From Brachymonas wangyanguii (GTDB lineage: Bacteria; Pseudomonadota; Gammaproteobacteria; Burkholderiales; Burkholderiaceae_C), in the NCBI RefSeq assembly GCF_045055315.1, contig NZ_CP173677.1, forward strand, positions 1,798,001 to 1,862,000: a stretch of 64,000 nucleotides of DNA, given 5' to 3'. Position numbers and translations under genes: made by a program. Numbering within the stretch: the stretch's first letter is position 1; every line of letters begins with the position of its first letter. The notes below the pieces were generated by a model. The model saw only the letters and a list, made by a program, of their open reading frames with translations, was not told the DNA's origin and made no database searches. Shown here in pieces: positions 31,572 through 39,621 of this stretch.

Positions 31572-32297
31572 TCAGCGACCGCGCTGCGCCTCCGGCGTCT
31601 CCAGCCGTCGTGCCAGCAGCGTGATCACGCTGGTCATCACCAGATAGATCGCCGAAATCGCCAGGAAGGGCTCCCAGTAGCGCGAGTTGGCGCCGGCCAC
31701 AGTACGCGCTGCCATCGCCAGTTCGGCCAGGCCAATCGCCGATACCAGCGAGGAATCCTTCAGCAATGTCACCGCCTCGTTCACCAGCGGCGGCACCATG
31801 CGGCGCAGTGCCTGCGGCAGCACGATAAAGCGCATGGTCTGATATTCATCCAGCCCCAGGCTCTCGGCCGCCTGCACCTGGCCGCGCGCGATCGAATGGA
31901 TGCCGGCACGCACGATCTCGGAGATATAGGCGCTGGCATTCAGCGTCAGCGCCAGCGCACCCGAGAAGAAAGCACCATGCGACTGGCGGAACTCCAGCGC
32001 GGCGGCACCGCTCAACAGCAGGCCGTGCTCAGGGTGCACCAGCGTCGGCATCAGCGCAAAATGCACCAGCAGGATCTGCACGAATAGCGGCGTGCCGCGC
32101 AGAAAGCCGACATAGCCCAACAGGATCCAGCGCAGCACGCGGCGCAGACCCGTGGCCGGACGCGCATTCACCAGGCCGATCCCCAGCCCCAGCAGCAGCC
32201 CGAGTGACAGGGCAATCAGCGTCAGCTTCACGGTCATCCAGGCCCCGGTCACGAACAGGGGGGCATAGGGCGTCAGAATTTCCCAGCGTAAATCCAT
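31572..32297 (-). CDS. Polar amino-acid ABC transporter permease, HisM/GlnP type
   Basis: A 241-residue permease with about five to six membrane helices. The N-terminus (LFVTGAWMTVKLTLIALSLGLLLG) and the loop AAESLGLDEYQTMRFIVLPQALRRMVPPLVNEAVTLLKDSSLVSAIG are diagnostic for the HEQRO amino-acid family. It lies 100 bases downstream of the binding-protein gene on the same strand. No ATPase gene follows within the window. Confidence 0.92.
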   Translation of the reverse strand: MDLRWEILTPYAPLFVTGAWMTVKLTLIALSLGLLLGLGIGLVNARPATGLRRVLRWILLGYVGFLRGTPLFVQILLVHFALMPTLVHPEHGLLLSGAAALEFRQSHGAFFSGALALTLNASAYISEIVRAGIHSIARGQVQAAESLGLDEYQTMRFIVLPQALRRMVPPLVNEAVTLLKDSSLVSAIGLAELAMAARTVAGANSRYWEPFLAISAIYLVMTSVITLLARRLETPEAQRGR

Positions 32298-32397
32298 GGC
32301 GATATCAGATGGTGCCTGGCAGCGACCACTGGTGCCGCAGGCAGGAATCGGTCAGCAGGCCGGTGCCCAGGGCAGCCGGCCGCCAGAAAAAGGCAGA

Positions 32398-33276
32398 TCA
32401 GTTGGACGCCGCCGCAGAGGCCGCCACGGCAGCAGCGGAAGCCGCAGCAGCGCTGGTACCAGCCACAGCCGCTGCCACCGGGGCATCACCAAACCACTGG
32501 GTGTAGATCTTGTCGTACGTGCCGTCAGCGCGGATCGCCTGCAGGCCAGTGTTGACCTTGTTCAGCAGTTCGGTATCGCCCTTGCGCACCACGATGCCGT
32601 ACTGCTCCGGCGTGGCGGTATCGTCGGCGACCAGGCGCAGATTGGTGCTGCTGTTGTTCTTCAGGTAGTGGCCGACCACGCCGTTGTCACCCACCACGGC
32701 GGCCACGCCACCCGATTCCAGCTCCTTCATCGCCAGCGGGGTCGTGTCAAAGCGCTTGATGTTGGCGCTGGTCTTGCCCTGCAGGTTGGACACGACCTCG
32801 TCACCGGTGGTGCCGGTCTGCACGCCCACGGCCTGATCCTTCAGGTCCTGCAGCGATGCCACCGGGGAATCCGCGCGCACGGCAATCAGCTGCTTTGCTT
32901 CAAAGTAGGGCTCGGAAAAATCCATGGTCTGCTTGCGCGCGTCGGTAATCGTCACGGCGGAGATGACCAGATCGCTGTCACCCTGCGCCAGACCGTTGAA
33001 CAGGCCTTCCCAGGGCGTATTCACCAGGCGCACCTCGAAACCGCCCTTCTCGGCCACCGCCTGCATCAGGTCGGCGTCAAAGCCCTGCACCTTGCCGTCC
33101 GGCGTCATGGACTCGAACGGGGCGAAGTTGGCGTTGGATGCTGCTACCAGCACCTTGCCGGCCGGTGCGGCAGCAGCAGAAGCCGATGCCGCCGGTGCTT
33201 CGGACTTGGAGCAGGCGACCAGGGCCAGCGAAGCGGCCAGGGCAAAAACGGTACGACGGGAAAAAATTGCTTGCAT
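32398..33276 (-). CDS. Polar amino-acid ABC transporter substrate-binding lipoprotein
   Basis: A 292-residue SBP_bac_3 protein. Signal peptide with lipobox LVAC (Cys22), an Ala/Ser linker, then the binding domain VLVAASNANFAPFESMTPDGKVQGFDADLMQAVAEKGG typical of His/Gln/Arg binding proteins, and TGTTGDEVV in the middle. The last 25 residues are almost only Ala, Ser, Val and Thr, an unusual tail after the normal end (IYTQWFGDAPV). ATG 33276 has GAGG upstream; the longer frame to 33447 would hide the signal peptide. It is divergent from ilvA. Confidence 0.9.
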   Translation of the reverse strand: MQAIFSRRTVFALAASLALVACSKSEAPAASASAAAAPAGKVLVAASNANFAPFESMTPDGKVQGFDADLMQAVAEKGGFEVRLVNTPWEGLFNGLAQGDSDLVISAVTITDARKQTMDFSEPYFEAKQLIAVRADSPVASLQDLKDQAVGVQTGTTGDEVVSNLQGKTSANIKRFDTTPLAMKELESGGVAAVVGDNGVVGHYLKNNSSTNLRLVADDTATPEQYGIVVRKGDTELLNKVNTGLQAIRADGTYDKIYTQWFGDAPVAAAVAGTSAAAASAAAVAASAAASN

Positions 33277-33432
33277 GGAAAAACCTCGGATAGGAAAAAC
33301 CGGCCTGACCATGCACACACGCACACGAAAAGACAACAGGAACAACGCCCTGCCTTGTCCAGGCCAATCCATAATGATACCTTTGGCATGCACAATTGGA
33401 AACACGCACTGCAACATGCCGCTGCTGCAAGC

Positions 33433-33456
33433 GTTGTTGCACTGCAATGCAACAAC
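33433..33456. promoter_or_regulatory. Palindromic operator candidate between the amino-acid binding protein and ilvA
   Basis: GTTGTTGCA and TGCAACAAC are perfect 9-bp arms around CTGCAA, 44 bases before the ilvA start. Several CTGCAA/TGCAAC motifs repeat upstream (33408-33430). The divergent gap 33277-33499 probably holds both promoters. Confidence 0.55.
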
Positions 33457-33499
33457 AATCGGCGTTATCCTTGCCTTTTCCCTGTTTCACCGCATCACG

Positions 33500-35080
33500 A
33501 TGACCGCTCCCCAATCCCCGGCAACTCCGCTGAGCCCGGATGACTATCTGCGCAAGATCCTCAACGCCCGCGTCTACGACGTGGCGCACGAGACACTGCT
33601 CGACCATGCACGCGTGCTGAGCCGCCGCATCGGCAACACCGTGCTGCTCAAGCGCGAGGACCAGCAGCCGGTGTTCAGCTTCAAGCTGCGCGGCGCCTAC
33701 AACAAGATGGCCCAGCTGACTCCGGGCCAGCTGCACAAGGGCGTGATCTGCGCCTCGGCCGGCAACCACGCGCAAGGCGTGGCGCTGGGCGCACGCAAGC
33801 TCGGCACGCGCGCCATCATCGTCATGCCCACCACCACGCCACAGCTCAAGATCGATGCCGTACGCACGCTTGGCGGCGATGTCGTGCTGGCCGGTGAAAG
33901 CTATAGCGATGCCTACCAGCACGCGGTCAAGCTGCAGGACGAACAGGGCCTGACCTTCATCCACCCGTTCGATGATCCCGACGTCATCGCCGGCCAGGGG
34001 ACGGTCGCCATGGAAATGCTGCGCCAGGTGCAGACCCTGCCCCATGCCGATCTCGATGCCGTGTTCGTCGCCATCGGCGGCGGCGGCCTGGCCTCTGGCG
34101 TGGCCAGCTACATCAAGGCGGTGCGCCCCGGTATCAAGGTGATCGGCGTGCAGATGAACGATTCCGATGCCATGTGGCAATCGGTGCAGCGCAACGAGCG
34201 CGTGGCGCTGGACGATGTCGGCCTGTTCTCCGACGGCACCGCTGTCAAGCTGGTCGGCGAGGAAACCTTCCGCCTCTGCCGCGAGTTGCTGGATGACTAC
34301 GTCATCGTCGATACCGATGCCGTCTGCGCCGCTATCAAGGACATCTTTGTCGATACGCGCAGCATCGTCGAACCGGCCGGCGCCATGGGTGTCGCTGCCA
34401 TCAAGCAGTACGTGGACAAGCGCCAGCTCAGCGGCCAGACCTTTGCCGCCGTGCTCTGCGGCGCCAACATGAACTTCGACCGCCTGCGCTTCGTCGCCGC
34501 ACGTGCCGAGATCGGCGAAGATCGCGAGGCCCTGTTCGCCGTCACCATCCCGGAAGAGCGGGGCAGCTTCCGCCGCCTGTGTTCGCTGATTGACAGCCTG
34601 GAAGGCGGGCCGCGCAACGTGACCGAGTTCAACTACCGCATGCACAGCAGCCAGCAGGCCCATGTGTATATCGGCGTCTCGACCAACGGCAAGGGCGAAA
34701 GCCGCATGATCACGCAGAAGCTGCGCGAAAACGGCTTCGACACGCTGGACCTGACCGAGAACGAGCTGGCCAAGGCGCATATCCGCTACATGGTCGGCGG
34801 CCCGAGCTCGGTCGCCGGCAATGAGCGCCTGCTGCGCTTCGAGTTTCCGGAACGCCCGGGCGCGCTGATGCGCTTCCTGAGCATGCTCAACCCGGGCTGG
34901 AACATCAGCCTGTTCCACTACCGCAACCAGGGCGCCGACTACAGCGAGGCGCTGGTCGGCATTCAGGCCCCGCCCGAGGACGATGCCCCGTTCCAGGAAT
35001 TCCTGCACACGCTGGGCTACCCTTACGTCGAAGAAACGCAGAACCCGGTCTACCAGATGTTCCTGCGCAAGCCGGCCTGA
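33500..35080 (+). CDS. ilvA: Threonine ammonia-lyase, biosynthetic
   Basis: A 526-residue PLP enzyme that deaminates threonine to 2-oxobutanoate, the first step of isoleucine synthesis. The PLP lysine is Lys62 in FSFKLRGAYNK, the same number as in E. coli. The glycine loop for the phosphate is AIGGGGLASG near residue 192. Two ACT-like regulatory domains (about 345-430 and 440-526) allow isoleucine and valine control. ATG 33500 fits the family; the very long upstream frame is antisense to the binding-protein gene. cobS follows after 12 bases. Confidence 0.96.
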   Translation: MTAPQSPATPLSPDDYLRKILNARVYDVAHETLLDHARVLSRRIGNTVLLKREDQQPVFSFKLRGAYNKMAQLTPGQLHKGVICASAGNHAQGVALGARKLGTRAIIVMPTTTPQLKIDAVRTLGGDVVLAGESYSDAYQHAVKLQDEQGLTFIHPFDDPDVIAGQGTVAMEMLRQVQTLPHADLDAVFVAIGGGGLASGVASYIKAVRPGIKVIGVQMNDSDAMWQSVQRNERVALDDVGLFSDGTAVKLVGEETFRLCRELLDDYVIVDTDAVCAAIKDIFVDTRSIVEPAGAMGVAAIKQYVDKRQLSGQTFAAVLCGANMNFDRLRFVAARAEIGEDREALFAVTIPEERGSFRRLCSLIDSLEGGPRNVTEFNYRMHSSQQAHVYIGVSTNGKGESRMITQKLRENGFDTLDLTENELAKAHIRYMVGGPSSVAGNERLLRFEFPERPGALMRFLSMLNPGWNISLFHYRNQGADYSEALVGIQAPPEDDAPFQEFLHTLGYPYVEETQNPVYQMFLRKPA

Positions 35081-35092
35081 GTGCCTGCGGCC

Positions 35093-35947
35093 ATGAGCGA
35101 ATTCGCGCGCAACCTGCTGCTGGCCCTGCAATTCTTCACCCGCCTGCCACTGCCGCAGCAGCTGGCGGCCTGGGCGGATTACAGTCCGGCCCGCATGCGG
35201 GCAGCGCTGGTGCATTTCCCAGCGATCGGCTGGCTGACCGGTTCCGTGGCGATACTGGTCTATCTGTTCGTGCTCTGGCTGTGGGGCTCGCCGGTGATGC
35301 TGATGGCCTCCTCCAGCCTGCTGATGGCGCTTGCCGCCCTGCTCAGCACGCTGGCCACGATCTGGCTCACCGGCGCACTGCACGAGGACGGCCTGTCCGA
35401 TGTCGCCGACGCGCTCGGCGGCCACGCCAGCCCGGCGCGCGCGCTCGAGATCATGAAGGACTCCCGTGTCGGTAGCTACGCCGTCATCACCCTGTTCATG
35501 GCGCTGCTGCTCAAGGTGCTGCTGCTAGCCAGCCTGGGCGTACTGCAGCCCGGCATCGTGTTGGCCAGCCTGCTGTGTGCCCACGTGGTATCGCGCTTCT
35601 TTCCGCTGCTGCTGATCAATGCCCTGCCGCATATCGGCCTGGACCAGCAGTCCAAGACCCTGCGCATCACCGGTGGCCTGCAGCAGGTATCGGTCTGGAG
35701 CGCGGCGCTCTGGTGCCTGCCGCTGGCGGCGTTCTACTACGTCACCGGCCAGGGTGCCTGGACGCTGGCCATTCTCGGCAGCGCCACTATGGCCAGCGGC
35801 ATCGCCGCCGCATTGATGGGCTGGTGGTTCCATCGCCGCCTGCAGGGCTTTACCGGTGACTGCCTGGGTGCCACGCAGCAGGTCTGCGAGCTCACCTTTT
35901 ATGCCGCCAGCCTGACCGCCACGCTGTACGCCATGGCACACGCATGA
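35093..35947 (+). CDS. cobS: Adenosylcobinamide-GDP ribazoletransferase
   Basis: A 284-residue polytopic membrane enzyme joining alpha-ribazole to AdoCbi-GDP to make cobalamin. Family motifs: LALQFFTRLPLP near residue 9, the acidic loop TGALHEDGLSDVADALGGH near 91, and MKDSRVGSYA near 119. ATG 35093 is preferred over GTG 35081, though its Shine-Dalgarno is poor. The stop overlaps the next start by ATGA. Presence of CobS/CobC shows at least lower-ligand assembly or cobinamide salvage. Confidence 0.94.
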   Translation: MSEFARNLLLALQFFTRLPLPQQLAAWADYSPARMRAALVHFPAIGWLTGSVAILVYLFVLWLWGSPVMLMASSSLLMALAALLSTLATIWLTGALHEDGLSDVADALGGHASPARALEIMKDSRVGSYAVITLFMALLLKVLLLASLGVLQPGIVLASLLCAHVVSRFFPLLLINALPHIGLDQQSKTLRITGGLQQVSVWSAALWCLPLAAFYYVTGQGAWTLAILGSATMASGIAAALMGWWFHRRLQGFTGDCLGATQQVCELTFYAASLTATLYAMAHA

Positions 35948-36558
35948 CGCCACGCCTCCCTGCCCAACCCTGGTGGCTGCTGCGCCACGCCACGCCGCTG
36001 GTCGATGCCGGCATCTGCTACGGCCAGCTGGATGTACCCGCCGATGCCGCCGCAACGCAGCACAGCGCACAGGCCTTTCTGGCGGCACTGCCAGAGCTGG
36101 CGCAGCCCCTGCAGATCGTCTCCTCGCCGGCACGCCGTTGCCGGCAGCTGGCACTGACACTGCAGCAGCAGGCCGAACAGGCCGGCATCGCCACCCTGCC
36201 CCGCGTCGATACGCGCCTGCGCGAGATGCACTTCGGCCGCTGGGAAGGCCGCCCGTGGAGCACCCTGCCCGCCACGGAATGGGACAGCTGGATGGCCGAT
36301 TTTGGCGGCTGGCCTGGCGGTGGCAATGGGGAATCGCTACATGACTTCATGGCGCGCGTGCAAGCGGTGGCACGCCAGCACCTGCTGCAGCCCCATGCGC
36401 TGCCCACGGTCTGGGTCACCCACGCCGGCGTGATGCGCATCATGCACCTGTGGCAGCGCGGCGTGCTGCGCGTGCATCAGGCACGCCAGTGGCCACGGCA
36501 CGGTGCCACCGATCCAGGCGGCTGGCTGCGCATGGGCCAGCCGGTGCCGGACAGATAA
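35944..36558 (+). CDS. cobC: Histidine phosphatase, probable alpha-ribazole phosphatase
   Basis: A 204-residue histidine-phosphatase protein. The phosphohistidine motif is LLRHATPLV near residue 12, with SSPARRCRQLA, LREMHFGRWEGR near 95 and the second His in VTHAGVMRI near 158. The LREMxFGxWEG wording and ATGA coupling to cobS favour CobC over a general phosphoglycerate mutase. It would dephosphorylate alpha-ribazole phosphate or cobalamin phosphate. Confidence 0.88.
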   Translation: MTPRLPAQPWWLLRHATPLVDAGICYGQLDVPADAAATQHSAQAFLAALPELAQPLQIVSSPARRCRQLALTLQQQAEQAGIATLPRVDTRLREMHFGRWEGRPWSTLPATEWDSWMADFGGWPGGGNGESLHDFMARVQAVARQHLLQPHALPTVWVTHAGVMRIMHLWQRGVLRVHQARQWPRHGATDPGGWLRMGQPVPDR

Positions 36559-36561
36559 GCC

Positions 36562-36996
36562 TTATTGCGCAGCGGACGCGTCATCCAGCGGCGGCAGCGC
36601 CTCGCTGGCGTCGGGCATCGGCTCGGCAGCGCTGGCTGGCAGATCCGCGCCCGCATCAGCCGGCGGCAGTGGCTGCACGTCTTCATGGCGCTGCAGCTCC
36701 ACGCCACCGCCCGGCGCCACAATCGCGCCTTCTGCCTGGCGCGCCGGATCGGCTTGCCCCTGCAGTGGCGGGCGACCGGTCAGTTCTTCCGTCTGGGTCG
36801 AGGCATCCAGTGCCGCGGCGGACGCGGCGCCACCACTGATCGTCAGTTCGGCCGCGCCATCCCCGCGCACTGGCGAGCCATCGCTGCTGGCACCACGGCC
36901 CAGCCAGATGCCCGCCACCACGGCGAACACCACCAGCACAACAGCCGCCAGCAACAGCTGGCGGCCACGGGAAGAACGCGAGGAAGTGGATTGCAT
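36562..36996 (-). CDS. Unknown single-pass membrane protein, low complexity
   Basis: A 144-residue protein. A basic N-terminus (SSRSSRGR) precedes one hydrophobic helix (about 13-33) and an Ala/Pro/Asp-rich tail of about 105 residues that is probably disordered and periplasmic. No enzyme motif is visible. It begins 45 bases after a second unknown membrane-protein gene on the same strand, so the two likely form an operon. It converges almost end to end with cobC (3 bases apart). I do not recognise the family. Confidence 0.7.
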   Translation of the reverse strand: MQSTSSRSSRGRQLLLAAVVLVVFAVVAGIWLGRGASSDGSPVRGDGAAELTISGGAASAAALDASTQTEELTGRPPLQGQADPARQAEGAIVAPGGGVELQRHEDVQPLPPADAGADLPASAAEPMPDASEALPPLDDASAAQ

Positions 36997-37041
36997 GTTG
37001 TCGTCTGGGAATCAGCGGGTCAGCCCGCCGGTCCGGCTCCT

Positions 37042-37671
37042 TCAGTTGCCAAAAAAGATGTCGGATTGCGCTGCGTTATGGCTGCTACGCACCATCTGCG
37101 GGCGCTCGCTCACCACGGCTATCGGCGCTGCATCCATGGCCGCGATGTCCATCGGCGGATTCAGCGGCGGCAGCGGACGCTCCGGCTGGGCGCGCTCCTG
37201 GGCCATCATATCGCGGCGGATCTGCTCGTCCAGTGCATTCAGCTCGGTCTGCAGCTCAGGATCCATGCCGACATCAAACGGATCAATGATGTTGCCATCC
37301 GGCCCGACTTCATGCACGATCCCTTCTTCATCGATGATGATCCGGCTGCGTGCAGCGGCTTCAGCCAGGTAGGAACTGCCGCTGCCTCCCATGCCGGTGG
37401 CAGTGCCCTTGCCGACCAGTTCGCGGCTTTGTGCATGCTGATCGATGGCGCCGTGCAGCAGCGGTTCGCCGCTCAGGCCCTGGTCAAATTCGGCGCGTAC
37501 ATGCGACCCCTGTGAAATGCCCACGCCCAGCATGTTGCCACCGACATAACCGACCAGGCCAATCGTCAGGATCGCCACGACCACCCACAACCAGGCCCAG
37601 CCGGCGTGGTCGGCCACTTCGGGAGGCGCAGACTGCTGCGTTCCGTTGGTATAGGTAAATGGCGTTTTCAT
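37042..37671 (-). CDS. Unknown single-pass membrane protein
   Basis: A 209-residue protein with about 25 polar residues, one strong helix (WAWLWVVVAILTIGLVGYVGGNML, 26-49) and a periplasmic-type region of about 160 residues. That region contains an ordered-looking stretch, SRIIIDEEGIVHEVGPDGNIIDP and FDVGMDPELQTELNALDEQIRRDM. ATG 37671 has AGGAGAA four bases upstream; the frame to 37821 is not needed. It is the first of two such genes. No family recognised. Confidence 0.75.
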   Translation of the reverse strand: MKTPFTYTNGTQQSAPPEVADHAGWAWLWVVVAILTIGLVGYVGGNMLGVGISQGSHVRAEFDQGLSGEPLLHGAIDQHAQSRELVGKGTATGMGGSGSSYLAEAAARSRIIIDEEGIVHEVGPDGNIIDPFDVGMDPELQTELNALDEQIRRDMMAQERAQPERPLPPLNPPMDIAAMDAAPIAVVSERPQMVRSSHNAAQSDIFFGN

Positions 37672-37844
37672 GGTGTTCTCCTGCAGGTCCGGGCTGCCGT
37701 TCTTGTGATGGCTCCACCTTACGCCCGGGGCCTGCCGCCGGCTGTCAGACAAGAGCGCATGCCCATGCCAGTCCCGGCTGCAGGTATCATCGCACAAGCT
37801 GCACGCCTTGCGTGCAACCATTCATTTCCTGCCAGGATACCGCC

Positions 37845-38810
37845 ATGCCCGCATCCCTCGAAGGTCAGCTCGTCGTCGCCATTTCCTCGCGTGCGCTGTT
37901 CAATCTCGAAGAAGAAAACCGCCTGTTCGAATCCGGTGACACCCAGGGCTATATGCAGGCCCAGCTGGATCGCCTCAGCCAGGCTGCCGAACCCGGTGTC
38001 GCCTTCTCGCTGGTGCAGAAGCTGCTCGCCTTCAACCAGGGCGACCAGCGCCGCGTCGAGGTGGTGCTGCTGTCGCGCAATGATCCGGTCAGCGGCATGC
38101 GCATATTCCGCTCGGCGCAGGCACACGGCCTGAGCACCATCGAGCGCGGCGTATTCACCCAGGGCGCCGACCCGTTCCGCTACCTGCGGCCGCTGGGCGC
38201 GCACCTGTTCCTTTCGGCCAATGACCATGACGTGCGCCAGGCGCTGGCACTCGGCTTTCCGGCAGCACGCGTCTCCATCGAATCCATGCGCGCCGGCAGC
38301 CAGCATCCGCGCGAGGTCCGCATCGCCTTTGACGGTGACGCCGTGCTGTTCAGCGACGAGGCCGAGCGCGTCTACCAGCAGGACGGCCTACCGGCCTTCC
38401 AGCGCCATGAGATCGACAAGGCCGGGCTACCGCTGCCGCCCGGCCCGTTCAAGCCCTTCCTGGACGCCTTGCATCAGCTGCAGCAGGCCTCGCGCCAGAG
38501 CGATGCGCCCATGCATATCCGCACCGCGCTGGTCACGGCACGCAGTGCCCCGGCACACGAGCGCGCGATCCGCACCCTGATGAGCTGGAACATCGCCGTC
38601 GACGAGGCGATGTTCCTCGGCGGCCTGCCCAAAGGCGGCTTCCTGCAAGAGTTCGAGCCGGATTTCTTCTTCGATGACCAGACCGGCCATGTCGACAACG
38701 CGGCCGCCCACGTGCCCTCCGGCCATGTCAGCAGCGGCATCGCCAACATGCCGCCCACGGACAGCAAGATCATTACCAACGAAACCGTCGTCTCCCTGCC
38801 TTCCGCATGA
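37845..38810 (+). CDS. 5'-nucleotidase, cytosolic-5'-nucleotidase-1-like family
   Basis: A 321-residue protein of the bacterial 5'-nucleotidase family related to animal NT5C1. It opens LVVAISSRALFNLEEENRLF, has LLAFNQGDQRRVEVVLLSRNDPVSGMRIFRSAQAHGL near 60-95, an acidic pair in RIAFDGDAVLFSDEAERVY near 160 and a C-terminal KGGFLQEFEPDFFFDDQ. These Asp-rich motifs fit a HAD-like phosphatase of nucleoside monophosphates. ATG 37845 follows CAGGATA. Its stop overlaps the queC start by ATGA, a notable coupling. Confidence 0.88.
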   Translation: MPASLEGQLVVAISSRALFNLEEENRLFESGDTQGYMQAQLDRLSQAAEPGVAFSLVQKLLAFNQGDQRRVEVVLLSRNDPVSGMRIFRSAQAHGLSTIERGVFTQGADPFRYLRPLGAHLFLSANDHDVRQALALGFPAARVSIESMRAGSQHPREVRIAFDGDAVLFSDEAERVYQQDGLPAFQRHEIDKAGLPLPPGPFKPFLDALHQLQQASRQSDAPMHIRTALVTARSAPAHERAIRTLMSWNIAVDEAMFLGGLPKGGFLQEFEPDFFFDDQTGHVDNAAAHVPSGHVSSGIANMPPTDSKIITNETVVSLPSA

Positions 38811-39559
38811 GCAGCCAGCTTCCCAACCTCTCCCACCGCAACGCCCTGGTGCTGTTTTCCGGCGGCCAGGATTCGGCCACCTGCCTGGCGCACGCGCTGC
38901 GCATCTATGGCCGTGTCGAAACCGTCGGCTTCGACTATGGCCAGCGCCACCGCATCGAGCTGGACGCGCGCCAGCAGGTGCTGCGCGCCTTCCGCGAGCA
39001 GTTCCCGCAATGGGCAGATCGTCTGGGCGATGACCACCTGCTCGACGTCAACATCCTCGGCCAGATCAGCGAGACCTCGCTCACGCGCGATACCGCCTTC
39101 GCCATGGAGGCCAGCGGCCTGCCGAACACCTTTGTGCCGGGCCGCAACCTGGTGTTCCTGACGTTGGCGGCAGCGCTGGCCTACCGCCGCGGCATCGACG
39201 TGCTGGTCACCGGCGTCTGCGAAACCGACTACTCCGGCTATCCGGACTGCCGCGACGACACCATGAAGGCGATGCAGATCGCGCTGTCGCTCGGCATGGA
39301 CAAGCGCCTGTTGATCGACACACCACTGATGTGGATCGACAAGGCGCAGACCTGGCAGCTGGCACACGACCTGGGCGAAGGCTCCGGCACGCCGGACGGC
39401 GGCCAGCAGCTGGTCGACCTGATCATCGAGCACAGCCACACCTGCTACCTGGGCGACCGCGCGCATCGCCATGACTGGGGCTACGGCTGCGGCAGCTGCC
39501 CGGCCTGCGAGCTGCGTGCGCGCGGCTACCAGCTCTGGAGCCAGGCGCAGGCCGCCTGA
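38807..39559 (+). CDS. queC: 7-cyano-7-deazaguanine synthase
   Basis: A 250-residue ATP-pyrophosphatase that turns 7-carboxy-7-deazaguanine into preQ0, upstream of QueF in queuosine synthesis. The PP-loop is LFSGGQDSATC near residue 16. The C-terminal zinc site is visible as four cysteines: one in SHTCYLGD and three in GYGCGSCPACELR. ATG 38807 overlaps the nucleotidase stop. The queF gene is 17 kb away in this window. Confidence 0.97.
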   Translation: MSSQLPNLSHRNALVLFSGGQDSATCLAHALRIYGRVETVGFDYGQRHRIELDARQQVLRAFREQFPQWADRLGDDHLLDVNILGQISETSLTRDTAFAMEASGLPNTFVPGRNLVFLTLAAALAYRRGIDVLVTGVCETDYSGYPDCRDDTMKAMQIALSLGMDKRLLIDTPLMWIDKAQTWQLAHDLGEGSGTPDGGQQLVDLIIEHSHTCYLGDRAHRHDWGYGCGSCPACELRARGYQLWSQAQAA

Positions 39560-39580
39560 TCCTGCAGCCGCCCAAAACAG

Positions 39581-39606
39581 AACGGGAAGCCTAGTAGCTC
39601 CCCGTT
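39581..39606. terminator. Interrupted hairpin between queC and the sbmA-like gene
   Basis: AACGGG-a-AGC and GCT-c-CCCGTT pair around CTAGTA in the convergent gap. Short T runs lie on both sides (GTTGTT to the right, TTTT on the minus strand to the left). Probably a shared weak terminator. Confidence 0.5.
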
Positions 39607-39621
39607 GTTCCCTCTGTGTGC

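Noticed and set aside
33077..35425. A 782-codon minus-strand frame opposite ilvA and cobS
   Set aside because: Overlaps two well-supported genes on the other strand and shows no family similarity.
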